Assembly (NCBI GenBank): GCA_913046335.1
Contig: CAJWSU010000018.1
Span: forward strand, 1 to 25,086
Reading direction: 5' to 3'
DNA from: TMED109 sp002684605
GTDB lineage: Bacteria; Pseudomonadota; Alphaproteobacteria; TMED109
DNA: 25,086 nucleotides
Part shown: piece by piece, positions 1-8,416 of the stretch
Layout: the number at the start of each line of letters is the position of its first letter
Numbering within the stretch: position 1 is the first letter of the stretch
Notes under the pieces: generated by a model
What the model saw: the letters and a program-made list of their open reading frames with translations, nothing else
What the model was told of the DNA's origin: nothing
The model's database searches: none
Program-made: the position numbers and the translations under genes

Positions 1-289
1 GACTAATAATTAAAGGTATGGCATTATCAGAGATCCCTTTTTCATAAAGAAAATGAATATTTAAATCATCAATATCTACTTTATAATGATTATATACATT
101 GATTTCTTTCTCTTCTTTTTTCCAGTCATAGTCTGATATCCAATATTTACAAATTTCTTGCATAACTTTTTTATTAGCACCCAAAGACCAATCATTATTA
201 TCCAGTAATTTATTCCAATTAAAAGAAGCAACCTTATCTTTTATCTCTTCTATTATTGTTTCTTTAATATTTATTTCGAATTTATTCAT
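1..289 (-). CDS. Epoxide hydrolase, N-terminal fragment (cut by window edge)
   Basis: This partial gene starts at the ATG at 287-289 and reads leftward out of the window, giving about 96 residues without a stop. The translation has the layout of the epoxide hydrolase N-terminal domain that precedes an alpha/beta hydrolase fold. It shows a FNWNKLLDNNDWSLG segment, then YWISDYDWKKEE, then a VDIDDLNIHFLYEK strand leading to a LIIS strand just where the HGWPGS oxyanion motif would begin. Family members open epoxides or act on related esters, but the nucleophile, acid and histidine lie outside the window. The start is only 4 bp after the cyclase stop and no Shine-Dalgarno is visible, so translational coupling to the cyclase gene is likely. 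The family is recognised from motif order by eye; the substrate is unknown. Confidence 0.72.
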   Translation of the reverse strand, partial: MNKFEINIKETIIEEIKDKVASFNWNKLLDNNDWSLGANKKVMQEICKYWISDYDWKKEEKEINVYNHYKVDIDDLNIHFLYEKGISDNAIPLIIS

Positions 290-293
290 AATA

Positions 294-1886
294 CTATTTA
301 TCACTTATTTTTTTTGTAAGAATTTTCAAATCTTTTTTAATAATTAATATCATTTTTTTTAGTTTTTCTATTTCATCTTTACTGTCTATATTCTTCTGTT
401 TTTTTCCTTTTACTAAGTTTATTTCAGCATTGAAAAGATTTTTTTTATTTTTTCTACTTAAAACACTAAAAACTTTAATTTCTCTATTTATACCTTTCAT
501 CTTAACTGAAGGCTTTTCTTCAACCTCTATAATATCTTGAACATGAGCATATGTTTCATAACTCATTAATATACCATCTGCTTCTGCAGCCGCTTCTAAT
601 CTAGCAGCTACATTTACTTCTCCACCTATAATAGTATAGGTTAGCCTTTGTGAACTTCCAAAATTACCAACATTACAATACCCTGTATTTATTCCAATTC
701 TTATCTGAAATGGATTATAAAAGCCTTGATTTTTCCACTTTTCTCTAAGTATAATCATTCTATCTTGCATCTTAAGTGACATTTCAACACAAGACCTTGC
801 ATCTTCTCTCTCACCACTACTTTTTGGATCACCAAAAAAAAGCATTACTGCATCACCAATATACTTATCTATAGTAGCTCCATATTCTAAAGCAATCTTT
901 GTCATTTCTGAAAAGTATTCATTTAAATATTTAGTTAAATCTTCTGGTTGAAGCTTCTCAGAAGTATCAGTAAAATTCTTTATATCACTAAAAAAAATTG
1001 TTAGCTTTTTTCTTTTAGTTTGAATTCCCGTATCATTTCCTTTAAATAGTCCTTCTTGAATTTGTGCCGGTATATATTTAGAAATTTCTTTAGAAAATTT
1101 TTTAATTTTTTTAGACTGTTCCATAGCTAATATTCTTTGCTTTTCTGACTTTTCTAAGATTGACTTTAAAAATTCATCTCTAGCATCAGATCTGAACTGC
1201 AAATGAACTAACTTTAAGCTTTCTATATTTTTTTTAATAGAAAATTGAAACTTAAAAATATTTTTTGATAGCCCTCTTCTGTATTCTGCTTTTTCCTTTA
1301 GGAAGTAAGCTTTTATTTGCCAATGATCACCTATATATTTATTAAAAAAATTTAATAAAGAGCCTCTATTAAATTCATCATGATTTTCAAAAACTGCATT
1401 AGTAATAGTTAATAAAACACTATCTTCAGAAATAAATTTATATGACGTACTAATTTTATCATTTTTTGCTATTATTGCTCCTTTTGCAGCATAAATTTCA
1501 GTTATTATATCTAAAAACCTTTTTCTAATTATTCTTTTTTGATTGATTATACTTTTATTTTTAAATTCTATAGATTTAGTTCTAAAATTTTCTAAATTAT
1601 ACTTTTTACTCTTGAAAGCTTCTCTAAAAACACTTTCACTTGCAATAGAATTAAATTGTTCTACTCCTAAATAATAAAGAGTTTTTTCTCCATATCTATC
1701 TAATATTATTTCATGAATATTCCCTCTTATAATTCTAGGATAAAACTTTTCTTTATTTATCTCCTTAATATTAAATTTTCTTAATACCTCTTCACCTATA
1801 GGCCCTAAAAATTTAATCTGTTCAATTGTTGAAGCAATAATGCCTCCAATAATCTTTGTGCCATCATCTTTAAAAATTCTTACCAT
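294..1886 (-). CDS. Class III adenylate cyclase with unassigned N-terminal domain
   Basis: The 530-residue protein has a C-terminal class III nucleotide cyclase domain (about 290-475). Visible catalytic residues are the metal aspartates D301 (FFSDI) and D345 (IGDAVM), the adenine-specifying K341, T418 in the position that is Asp or Thr in adenylate cyclases, and N425 and R429 (NVAARLE). The Lys/Thr pair indicates ATP as substrate and the class IIIb type, which includes bicarbonate-responsive enzymes. Residues 1-240 form a soluble domain I cannot assign. It contains RGNIHEI and RYGEKTLYYLG, faintly like HNOB or V4R sensor folds, but no heme ligand is evident. A short segment (about 240-275) links it to the catalytic domain, and the charged C-terminus (500-528) may be coiled coil. 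There is no signal peptide or membrane helix, so it is cytoplasmic. It is a clear paralogue of the cyclase at the right edge. Confidence 0.88.
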   Translation of the reverse strand: MVRIFKDDGTKIIGGIIASTIEQIKFLGPIGEEVLRKFNIKEINKEKFYPRIIRGNIHEIILDRYGEKTLYYLGVEQFNSIASESVFREAFKSKKYNLENFRTKSIEFKNKSIINQKRIIRKRFLDIITEIYAAKGAIIAKNDKISTSYKFISEDSVLLTITNAVFENHDEFNRGSLLNFFNKYIGDHWQIKAYFLKEKAEYRRGLSKNIFKFQFSIKKNIESLKLVHLQFRSDARDEFLKSILEKSEKQRILAMEQSKKIKKFSKEISKYIPAQIQEGLFKGNDTGIQTKRKKLTIFFSDIKNFTDTSEKLQPEDLTKYLNEYFSEMTKIALEYGATIDKYIGDAVMLFFGDPKSSGEREDARSCVEMSLKMQDRMIILREKWKNQGFYNPFQIRIGINTGYCNVGNFGSSQRLTYTIIGGEVNVAARLEAAAEADGILMSYETYAHVQDIIEVEEKPSVKMKGINREIKVFSVLSRKNKKNLFNAEINLVKGKKQKNIDSKDEIEKLKKMILIIKKDLKILTKKISDK

Positions 1887-1960
1887 AATTATATAATCAA
1901 ATTATAGACTATTAACAAAATTATTGTAAGTTAGTATTATATCAAACATAAGGAATTTTT

Positions 1961-3256
1961 ATGAATAATAATATAAAATCTATTGCAGTAATAGGCTCTG
2001 GTACTATGGGCTCAGGAATTGCAGCCTTAGCTGCAGACAAAGATTGTAAAGTATTACTTTTAGATATTTCAGCTGAAGCTGTGGAAAAAGGTAAAGATAG
2101 AATAGTAAATGAAAGAAATCCAATGTTGTCTAATCCTGAAAAAATTAAAAATATAGAGATAGGAACTTTTGAAAATGACTTTCATAAGATTGCTGATTAT
2201 GATTGGATTTGTGAAGCTGTTGTTGAAAAAGTTGATATTAAAAAAGATATTTTTTCTAAAATAGAAAAATATAGAAGTGATAGCTCCTTTGTAAGTTCAA
2301 ATACATCAGGCATTACATTAAAAGATATTACAGCAGGTATGCCAGAGAGACTGTTAAAAGATATTTGCATTACTCATTTTTTTAACCCAGTAAAAATAAT
2401 GAAATTATGTGAATTAATACCTGGAGAGCAAACTTCAGTAAACGTTATTAGAGAAATTAGTAACTTTTTAAGTACTGTCATGGAAAAAGGAGTAGTTCAT
2501 GGAAAAGATACAGTCAACTTTATTGGCAATAGAATTGGTTGTTATTTCATGCTAAAAGGTCTTCACGAAGGAAAAGCAGCAAGAAGTTCAGGTTTTAGCA
2601 TTGAACAAATAGATGCTTTATTATCTAAGCCAATGGGGTTACCTCCAACAGGACTTTATGGACTTATTGATTTAATTGGATTAGATGTAATGCATTCAGT
2701 TGGAAAAAATTTAGAATTAAACCTTCCTAAAAATGATATTGGGTTAGCTTTTGTTAAGCTTCCACAAGATGAAACAGCTATGTTTTCTAATAATCAACTA
2801 GGAAGAAAAACTGGAGGTGGCTTTTATAGAGTAAAAAAATTAGAAACTGGTGAAAAACTTAAAGAAACTTTTAATTTAAATAATAAAGAATGGCAAGCTT
2901 TCAAGAAGGTAACCATTGAAAAAAATTTAAGTGTTATACTAGAAGACAGTACAGAAGGTAAGTTAGCCTGGAATATAATGGGAGCAACTTTATTGTATGC
3001 AGCAGATTTAATACCAGAGATTGCAGATAATATATTTAATATAGATAGAGCAATGCGCTGGGGTTTTGCTTGGCAAAAAGGCCCTTTTGAAATGTTAGAC
3101 GATATAGGACCTAGTTTAGTAATAGATAAATGCCTAAAGGAAGATGTTAAAATCCCTAAAATGCTGCAGGTATTAAACGAATCTAACAATGCTAAGTTTT
3201 ATAATAATGATCAATATTTAGATATAACAGGTATTTATAAAAATATAGATAGTTAG
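1961..3256 (+). CDS. 3-hydroxyacyl-CoA dehydrogenase, FadN-like but without enoyl-CoA hydratase domain
   Basis: This is an NAD-dependent L-3-hydroxyacyl-CoA dehydrogenase. The Rossmann domain (1-185) has the GSGTMGSG dinucleotide loop at 12-19, SSNTSG at 112-117 and the catalytic histidine H139 in HFFNP. Two HADH C-terminal helical domains follow (about 186-300 and 325-410); the second carries IDRAMRWGFAWQKGPFEMLD. At 431 residues it resembles the first half of the roughly 780-residue FadN-type fusions and stops where their crotonase half would begin. An AAGGA Shine-Dalgarno precedes the ATG. The next gene starts 8 bp after the stop, so the three plus-strand genes look like one operon. In a box-pathway host it could oxidise 3-hydroxyadipyl-CoA, but ordinary fatty-acid or amino-acid beta-oxidation is equally possible. 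It lacks a BoxR-like operator upstream. Confidence 0.9.
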   Translation: MNNNIKSIAVIGSGTMGSGIAALAADKDCKVLLLDISAEAVEKGKDRIVNERNPMLSNPEKIKNIEIGTFENDFHKIADYDWICEAVVEKVDIKKDIFSKIEKYRSDSSFVSSNTSGITLKDITAGMPERLLKDICITHFFNPVKIMKLCELIPGEQTSVNVIREISNFLSTVMEKGVVHGKDTVNFIGNRIGCYFMLKGLHEGKAARSSGFSIEQIDALLSKPMGLPPTGLYGLIDLIGLDVMHSVGKNLELNLPKNDIGLAFVKLPQDETAMFSNNQLGRKTGGGFYRVKKLETGEKLKETFNLNNKEWQAFKKVTIEKNLSVILEDSTEGKLAWNIMGATLLYAADLIPEIADNIFNIDRAMRWGFAWQKGPFEMLDDIGPSLVIDKCLKEDVKIPKMLQVLNESNNAKFYNNDQYLDITGIYKNIDS

Positions 3257-3264
3257 AAAGTAAA

Positions 3265-4128
3265 ATGGATTTCAGAAACTTATCAGTTAAAGAGTTAGAA
3301 GAAAATTTTAATCCTAGAGAAAGCGTGCCAAATTTTGATTCTTACTTAAGTACTACATTAGTAAAATCGCAAAAGGCAAAAAAGCTTTTAACAGGGCACG
3401 ACAATATTAATTATGGTAATGGTAAATTACAAACACTTGATATATACGGCATAAAATCAGCTAAATTAAAACCTATTCATATTTTTATCCATGGTGGCTA
3501 CTGGAGAGCTCTAGATAAAAGCTATCATAATCATATGGCGATACCTTTTAATAAAAACAATATTATATTCTCAAATATAAATTATGATTTATGCCCAACT
3601 GTTTCGTTACAAATAATTTGTGAACAAGTAATTGAAGCCATTATATGGATTTATAATAATTGCGAAATATATGGTGCGGATAAAAACTGTATTACGATTT
3701 CTGGCCATTCTGCAGGAGCTCACTTAGTATCTTACATTTTAAGTTTAGATTGGGAAAAATATAATTTACCCTATAATTTATTTAAAGGCGCTGCTTTAGT
3801 AAGTGGAATATATGATTTAGAAATAGTAAGAAAATTAACTGTTAATGATGATGTTAAACTAAATGCTATAGATGCAAAAAATTTAACTACTATAAATAAA
3901 TTACCCTATTACAAAATGCCTATAATTATATCTTATGGTGAGGATGAACCCTTAGGATGGAAAGATCAAAGTATAAAATATGAGAAATTTCTTAAAAAAA
4001 ATAATTTCAATATAGATTTAATATTATGCAAAAAAAATAATCATTTTACATTAATAGATACGCTAGCATTAGAGGAAAGTACCTTATGTAAAAAAATTAT
4101 TAACCTTTCTAATATATCTAATGAATAA
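3265..4128 (+). CDS. Alpha/beta hydrolase, arylformamidase (KynB/AFMID)-like
   Basis: The protein is a 287-residue esterase/lipase-type alpha/beta hydrolase. The oxyanion motif HGGYWR lies at 76-81, the nucleophile elbow GHSAGAH at 147-153 (Ser149), the likely acid at Asp227 in GEDEP, and the likely base at His260 in NNHFTL. HGGYWR with GHSAGAH is characteristic of the eukaryote-type N-formylkynurenine formamidase group, whose bacterial members also include carbamate and ester hydrolases of unknown substrate. There is no signal peptide, so it is cytoplasmic. It lies 8 bp after the dehydrogenase gene and 15 bp before nnr, so it is probably co-transcribed with both. No other kynurenine-pathway gene is in the window, so a tryptophan role is not supported by context. 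The fold and triad are clear; the substrate is not. Confidence 0.83.
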   Translation: MDFRNLSVKELEENFNPRESVPNFDSYLSTTLVKSQKAKKLLTGHDNINYGNGKLQTLDIYGIKSAKLKPIHIFIHGGYWRALDKSYHNHMAIPFNKNNIIFSNINYDLCPTVSLQIICEQVIEAIIWIYNNCEIYGADKNCITISGHSAGAHLVSYILSLDWEKYNLPYNLFKGAALVSGIYDLEIVRKLTVNDDVKLNAIDAKNLTTINKLPYYKMPIIISYGEDEPLGWKDQSIKYEKFLKKNNFNIDLILCKKNNHFTLIDTLALEESTLCKKIINLSNISNE

Positions 4129-4143
4129 CTGTTAATTAAAATC

Positions 4144-5547
4144 ATGCTTTTGTGCGATGTAAAATCAACAAGGCTTTTAGAAAAAAAACTTATTTCTATT
4201 GGGCATACTGAAATTTCCTTAATGATGAAAGCAGGAAATAGTATTTTTAAAAATTTTAAAGATAATAAAAATAATGACATTATAGTAATAGCAGGAACAG
4301 GTAATAATGGCGGTGACGCATTTGCTTGTGCAATACAAGCTCATCTTAACAATTTTAATATTCAATGTATATCTTTAGGCATAAATAAAGGCCACGCTAA
4401 AAAAGTAAAAGATTTAGCTGAATTACTAAATATTAGTATAATTAATCAATTACCAAAAAAACAAAATATTAAAAATGGTACCATAATAATAGATGGTATA
4501 TTAGGGATTGGAATATCTAGAAAACCTGAAGGCAAAATATTAAATGCTATAAATTGGATTAATAGCTTTAATAATAAAAAAATTAAAGTAATTTCTATAG
4601 ATGTGCCCTCAGGCTTAAACTCAAATAATGGAACTTCTATAGGGAAAGTAGTGAAGGCTAATACAACTGTAATGTGCTTAACACAAAAACAAGGGTGCTA
4701 TACTGGAGATGGATTAAAATATTCTGGTAAAATTATATTTGATAGTTTAGGCATTGAAAACACTGAAAAACTTATCAAAAAAAAAGCATCATTAATTAAC
4801 TCTGATCAATATATTCCTCTATTAAGAAATAAAAACTCCTATAAAGGCACATATGGAAATTTGTTAATCTTGGGTGGCTTTGATGGAATGCAAGGTGCAG
4901 CTAATTTATGCGGTTTAGCATCTCTTAGAACAGGCGTTGGTAAAGTATTTTTATGTAATAATAAAAATATAAAGAAAGTTGATGAAATAATTACAATACC
5001 TAAACGCCTAGAAGATATTAAAAAAATTTTACCTAAATTAAATACAATAATTGTTGGGCCAGGGTTAGGTAAAAACGCTTCAGATATATTAAGATTTATT
5101 TGGAATACGAATAAATCAATGGTTATAGATGCTGATGCTTTAGATTGGGTGTCTAAAAATTTTAAAAAGAAAAGAAAAGCAACTACAATATATACACCTC
5201 ATTATGGGGAAGCTAAAAACTTACTTAAAAAAGATTTCACGGATAGGTTTTCTGCAATAAAAGAACTTCAAAATAAGTACGGTGGCAAATGGGTTTTAAA
5301 AGGTCCTGGAACTTTAATATTAAATAAAAATTATTATATTAATGATTTCGCAAATAGTATTTTATCAACAGGTGGAACTGGAGATATACTTGCTGGTATT
5401 ATAGGAGGACTATTATGTCAAAAAATAACTAAGGCAGAAATCAAAGGAGTATTAATACATACAAAATGTGCTAAGAAAATTTTAGAAAAAAAACAAAAAA
5501 CAATAATCGCTTCAGATCTACTAAAACAAATAAGCTCTATTATTTAA
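4144..5547 (+). CDS. nnr: Bifunctional NAD(P)H-hydrate epimerase / ADP-dependent NAD(P)H-hydrate dehydratase
   Basis: This metabolite-repair enzyme restores NAD(P)H that has become hydrated. The N-terminal YjeF_N half (about 1-205) epimerises the R and S hydrates and shows GTGNNGGDAF at 51-60. The C-terminal ribokinase-like half (about 215-467) dehydrates the S form using ADP. It contains YKGTYGNLLILGG, IVGPGLGKN, the IDADALD stretch and the phosphate-binding STGGTGDILAGIIGGLL close to the C-terminus. The length of 467 residues is close to the usual 480-500 for the fused form. The ATG at 4144 has no strong Shine-Dalgarno but sits 15 bp after the hydrolase stop, so coupling is likely. It is the last gene of the plus-strand run and converges on the hydrolase gene ending at 5596. 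The role is housekeeping and cytoplasmic. Confidence 0.93.
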   Translation: MLLCDVKSTRLLEKKLISIGHTEISLMMKAGNSIFKNFKDNKNNDIIVIAGTGNNGGDAFACAIQAHLNNFNIQCISLGINKGHAKKVKDLAELLNISIINQLPKKQNIKNGTIIIDGILGIGISRKPEGKILNAINWINSFNNKKIKVISIDVPSGLNSNNGTSIGKVVKANTTVMCLTQKQGCYTGDGLKYSGKIIFDSLGIENTEKLIKKKASLINSDQYIPLLRNKNSYKGTYGNLLILGGFDGMQGAANLCGLASLRTGVGKVFLCNNKNIKKVDEIITIPKRLEDIKKILPKLNTIIVGPGLGKNASDILRFIWNTNKSMVIDADALDWVSKNFKKKRKATTIYTPHYGEAKNLLKKDFTDRFSAIKELQNKYGGKWVLKGPGTLILNKNYYINDFANSILSTGGTGDILAGIIGGLLCQKITKAEIKGVLIHTKCAKKILEKKQKTIIASDLLKQISSII

Positions 5548-5595
5548 GTTTTAAAGACCTAATACTATAATGAAATTAAACAATATTTTATAGTA

Positions 5596-6369
5596 CTATA
5601 AATTTATTAAATATTTACTTAAACGCTCCATTATAAGGTTAGGGTATTCTTGATGAGGGGAATGTTTACAATTTTTAATAATTAACTTTTTGAAACTCTT
5701 TTTTAATAGTTTTTTTAAAAGGTTAATATGTCTAAGACTACCATATTGATCATCTTCACCTTGTATAGCAAATAAAGGTACGTTTATTTTTTTTATATAT
5801 TCTTCAATATTCCATTTTTTAAATTCTTCTTCTAACCATATATTACACCAGCCATTAAATGCACCATCTACATCATCATGATATTTTGCTAACTTTTCTC
5901 TAAGATTTGATGTTTTCCATTGTAGCTTTATTTTACCTATTTCTTTGATTGTTACTTCTTCTACCATTAAGTGAGGAGCTTCAACAATTATTGAGTGTAT
6001 TGGTCTATTTAATCCTGCATAGATTAAAGCTATTGAGGCTCCATCTGAATGACCAAATAATATTGGTTCTTGTTCACAATAATGTTCTATAATATATTTT
6101 AAATAATGCTTAGCTTCAACATGCATAAAGTTTACACTTCTCGGTTCATTTATTGCACTAGATTTACCCATTCCTTTTCTTGAGTAAACAATAATTTTTC
6201 GGTTAAGTTTATTTGCTAGTTTTTCAGGAAAGTCTTTCCATAAGGCAACGCTTCCAAGGCCTTCATGCAGCATTACTAGAGGTGAGACAATTTTTTTAGC
6301 ATTATTATTAATAAGCTTTACTTCAAGTGAAACATTATTTATTTTATAAAGTTCATTTACGATATGCAT
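5596..6369 (-). CDS. Alpha/beta hydrolase of the box/benzoate operon
   Basis: This 257-residue cytoplasmic alpha/beta hydrolase has an oxyanion region LHEGLGS at 34-40, a nucleophile elbow GHSDGAS at 106-112 (Ser108), a probable acid in GEDDQYG and a probable base in the C-terminal KHSPHQEYP segment. Its ATG directly follows the benzoate-CoA ligase stop with zero spacing and no ribosome binding site, so it is very likely translated by coupling with bclA. Small alpha/beta hydrolases are recurrent neighbours of box genes in other bacteria, where roles such as thioesterase salvage of trapped CoA esters or a lactonase have been proposed. Its position here argues for a role with the aryl-CoA intermediates, but the sequence does not fix the reaction. 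Confidence 0.85.
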   Translation of the reverse strand: MHIVNELYKINNVSLEVKLINNNAKKIVSPLVMLHEGLGSVALWKDFPEKLANKLNRKIIVYSRKGMGKSSAINEPRSVNFMHVEAKHYLKYIIEHYCEQEPILFGHSDGASIALIYAGLNRPIHSIIVEAPHLMVEEVTIKEIGKIKLQWKTSNLREKLAKYHDDVDGAFNGWCNIWLEEEFKKWNIEEYIKKINVPLFAIQGEDDQYGSLRHINLLKKLLKKSFKKLIIKNCKHSPHQEYPNLIMERLSKYLINL

Positions 6370-7911
6370 TTATTTATTTCTTAACTTATACCTTTGTATT
6401 TTACCAGTTGCAGTTTTTGGTAGAGATATTACAAACTCATACCATCTTGGGTATTTAAAAGGTGTCAATGTTGCCTTTACAAGTTCTGTTAATTCTTGTT
6501 CTAGCTCTTTGCATGCAAGTATTCCCTCTTTTAATACAATGTAAGCTTTAGGTTTAAGTAAGTCTTCTTTATCTCTTGCACCAACTACAGCTACTTCTAT
6601 TACACTGTTATGACTTTGTAAAACTGCTTCTACTTCAAAAGGTGATACATATTGACCAGATACTTTCATCATATCATCTGCCCTACCACAGTATGTGTAA
6701 ACCCCTAATTTATTCTTAGTATATTTATCTCCAGTTCTTGTCCATTGCCCTAAAAAAGTACTTTTAGATTTTTCTGGTTTATTCCAATATGCTATTGCAG
6801 AAGTTGGTCCTTTTATTTCTAACTCTCCAATTTCATTAACACTTGCCTCTTTCTTATTATCTTTGATTAACCTAGCCTCATAACCTGGAACAGGCTTTCC
6901 TGAAGCACCAGGATATATTTCCTTAACACTATTAGAAATAAAAATATGTAACATTTCTGTAGAACCAATACCATCTAATACATTGCAACCAATAGTTTCA
7001 TACCATTTATTACAAAGGTGTTCTGGTAAAGCTTCTCCAGCTGATACCGCTAGCCTCAAGGATTGAAAGTCTTCAACAATTAGCTTGCTGTTTAGCATTG
7101 CTGCGTATAGTGTAGGTACTCCAAAAAAGAGAGATACAGAGTTCTTCTTTATTATCTTACATACTGAATCTACAGTTGGTCTTGCTTCTGTTAATATACT
7201 TGTTCCACCTATACTTAATGGAAAAGTAAGGGCATTGCCTAACCCATAGGCAAAAAAGAGTTTTGCTGCAGAAAAAAATATATCATTTTCTTTAATAGCT
7301 AATATATTTTTAGCATATAATTTTGCAGAATTTATTAAGCTTTCATGCAAATGTATTGTTCCTTTAGGCTTTCCTGTAGAGCCTGAAGAATATAACCAAA
7401 AACATTCAGTTCTTGGAAGAGTAATAGCAGGCAAATGATCTTTAGTATCCTCATTAAATAAATTATTAATATTTAAACAATTTAAATTTTCAATGCTCTT
7501 TTTTCTAACATTTACTAATAATAAAGTATCTTTATTTAATTCTTTATTAATTTCTATAAAATTATTTAATAAATCTTCAGAACATATAATGGCTTTAGCA
7601 CCAGAATCTTCAAGCATGTACTTTAGATCTTGCTTAGGTAACATGGTATTTATACTAACAGGTATTATACCTGACCATATTGCCCCTAAAAAACTGATAG
7701 GAAAGTTTATGCAATCATGCATGCATATAATAACTTTATCACCTTGATTAAGCCCTAATTTAAGTAAGCTTTTTGAGAGACTTTTAACTTTTTCTTGTAA
7801 ATCAAAGTAATTAATACTTTCATTATCATCTATAAAAGCAAACTTTTTTGGTAAATTTAATGCGTTATTATGTAATAGATCAAAAGCAGCATTATATTTT
7901 ATTATAGACAT
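6370..7911 (-). CDS. bclA: Benzoate-CoA ligase
   Basis: This ANL-superfamily acyl-CoA synthetase makes benzoyl-CoA from benzoate, ATP and CoA, the entry step of the box pathway. At 513 residues it matches the family length. The P-loop YSSGSTGKPKG lies at 174-184, followed by SAAKLFFAYGLGNALTFP and VLDGIGSTEMLHIF, both strongly characteristic of BadA/BclA-type benzoate ligases. Further on are the hinge region YCGRADDMMKVSGQYVSPFE and the catalytic lysine K504 in TATGKIQRYK. The gene starts 6 bp after the flavodoxin stop and abuts the hydrolase gene, giving the operon flavodoxin-bclA-hydrolase. Related ligases also accept 2-aminobenzoate, hydroxybenzoates or halobenzoates, so the exact acid cannot be read from sequence. 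With BoxB, BoxC and BoxR divergent to it, benzoate is the best guess. Confidence 0.93.
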   Translation of the reverse strand: MSIIKYNAAFDLLHNNALNLPKKFAFIDDNESINYFDLQEKVKSLSKSLLKLGLNQGDKVIICMHDCINFPISFLGAIWSGIIPVSINTMLPKQDLKYMLEDSGAKAIICSEDLLNNFIEINKELNKDTLLLVNVRKKSIENLNCLNINNLFNEDTKDHLPAITLPRTECFWLYSSGSTGKPKGTIHLHESLINSAKLYAKNILAIKENDIFFSAAKLFFAYGLGNALTFPLSIGGTSILTEARPTVDSVCKIIKKNSVSLFFGVPTLYAAMLNSKLIVEDFQSLRLAVSAGEALPEHLCNKWYETIGCNVLDGIGSTEMLHIFISNSVKEIYPGASGKPVPGYEARLIKDNKKEASVNEIGELEIKGPTSAIAYWNKPEKSKSTFLGQWTRTGDKYTKNKLGVYTYCGRADDMMKVSGQYVSPFEVEAVLQSHNSVIEVAVVGARDKEDLLKPKAYIVLKEGILACKELEQELTELVKATLTPFKYPRWYEFVISLPKTATGKIQRYKLRNK

Positions 7912-7917
7912 AATTGA

Positions 7918-8376
7918 TCATAACACCTTTAGTATTTTATCCCTAAACCAAATTAAAGCTTCTTCCTCAGGAAGAGTTCCATCCGAAGCATCATGATAAC
8001 AAGCGTCTCCAATTTTATTAGCATTAAGTTCATCAAATAATTTATCAAATTTTTTGCCACCATACGCAAAAGTTTCTTTATAGGTCATGTCACCAAGTCC
8101 AAAAACTGCATACTTAATATGCTCCAAATTTGGTGCCGTAGTCTTTAGAGCGTTATAAAAGCTTTTACTGCCATCAGGAACATCTCCTTGACCGTAAGTA
8201 GAAGAAATAATTAAAATAGGATCTGTTAAGCTTGCTAAATTAGAAGGAGACAAGTTGTCCATTTCAGTAATATTAGTCTTAATATTATTATTATTACAAA
8301 ATTCTGCAATATCATCAGCTACCATTAGTGCAGTTCCTGTCATAGTTGCAACAAAAATATTAAAAAAGTCTGGCAT
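7918..8376 (-). CDS. Flavodoxin, MioC-like, first gene of the benzoate operon
   Basis: This 152-residue short-chain flavodoxin binds FMN and carries single electrons. The FMN phosphate loop TMTGTALM is at 11-18, the SSTYGQGDVPDG loop at 58-69 and the second isoalloxazine loop GLGDMTYKETFAYGGKKFD at about 93-111. The MioC or cytochrome-P450-reductase FMN-domain flavour is clear from STYGQGDVPDG. AGGATA precedes the ATG as ribosome binding site. It is the first gene of the minus arm, about 40 bp from the palindromic operator, and 6 bp before bclA. No BoxA (NADPH:BoxB reductase) is present in the window, so this protein may supply electrons to BoxB. That is inference; flavodoxins also serve biotin synthase, MetH and other partners. 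It would still need a flavodoxin reductase encoded elsewhere. Confidence 0.9.
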   Translation of the reverse strand: MPDFFNIFVATMTGTALMVADDIAEFCNNNNIKTNITEMDNLSPSNLASLTDPILIISSTYGQGDVPDGSKSFYNALKTTAPNLEHIKYAVFGLGDMTYKETFAYGGKKFDKLFDELNANKIGDACYHDASDGTLPEEEALIWFRDKILKVL

Positions 8377-8416
8377 AAACTATATCCTATAAAAAAAAAG
8401 TGTAAATTAATTAAAA

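Noticed and set aside
5563..5595. Inverted repeat TACTATAA / TTATAGTA between the convergent nnr and hydrolase genes
   Set aside because: The stem is only 8 A/T-rich pairs around a 17-base loop with no T-run; too weak to call a terminator.
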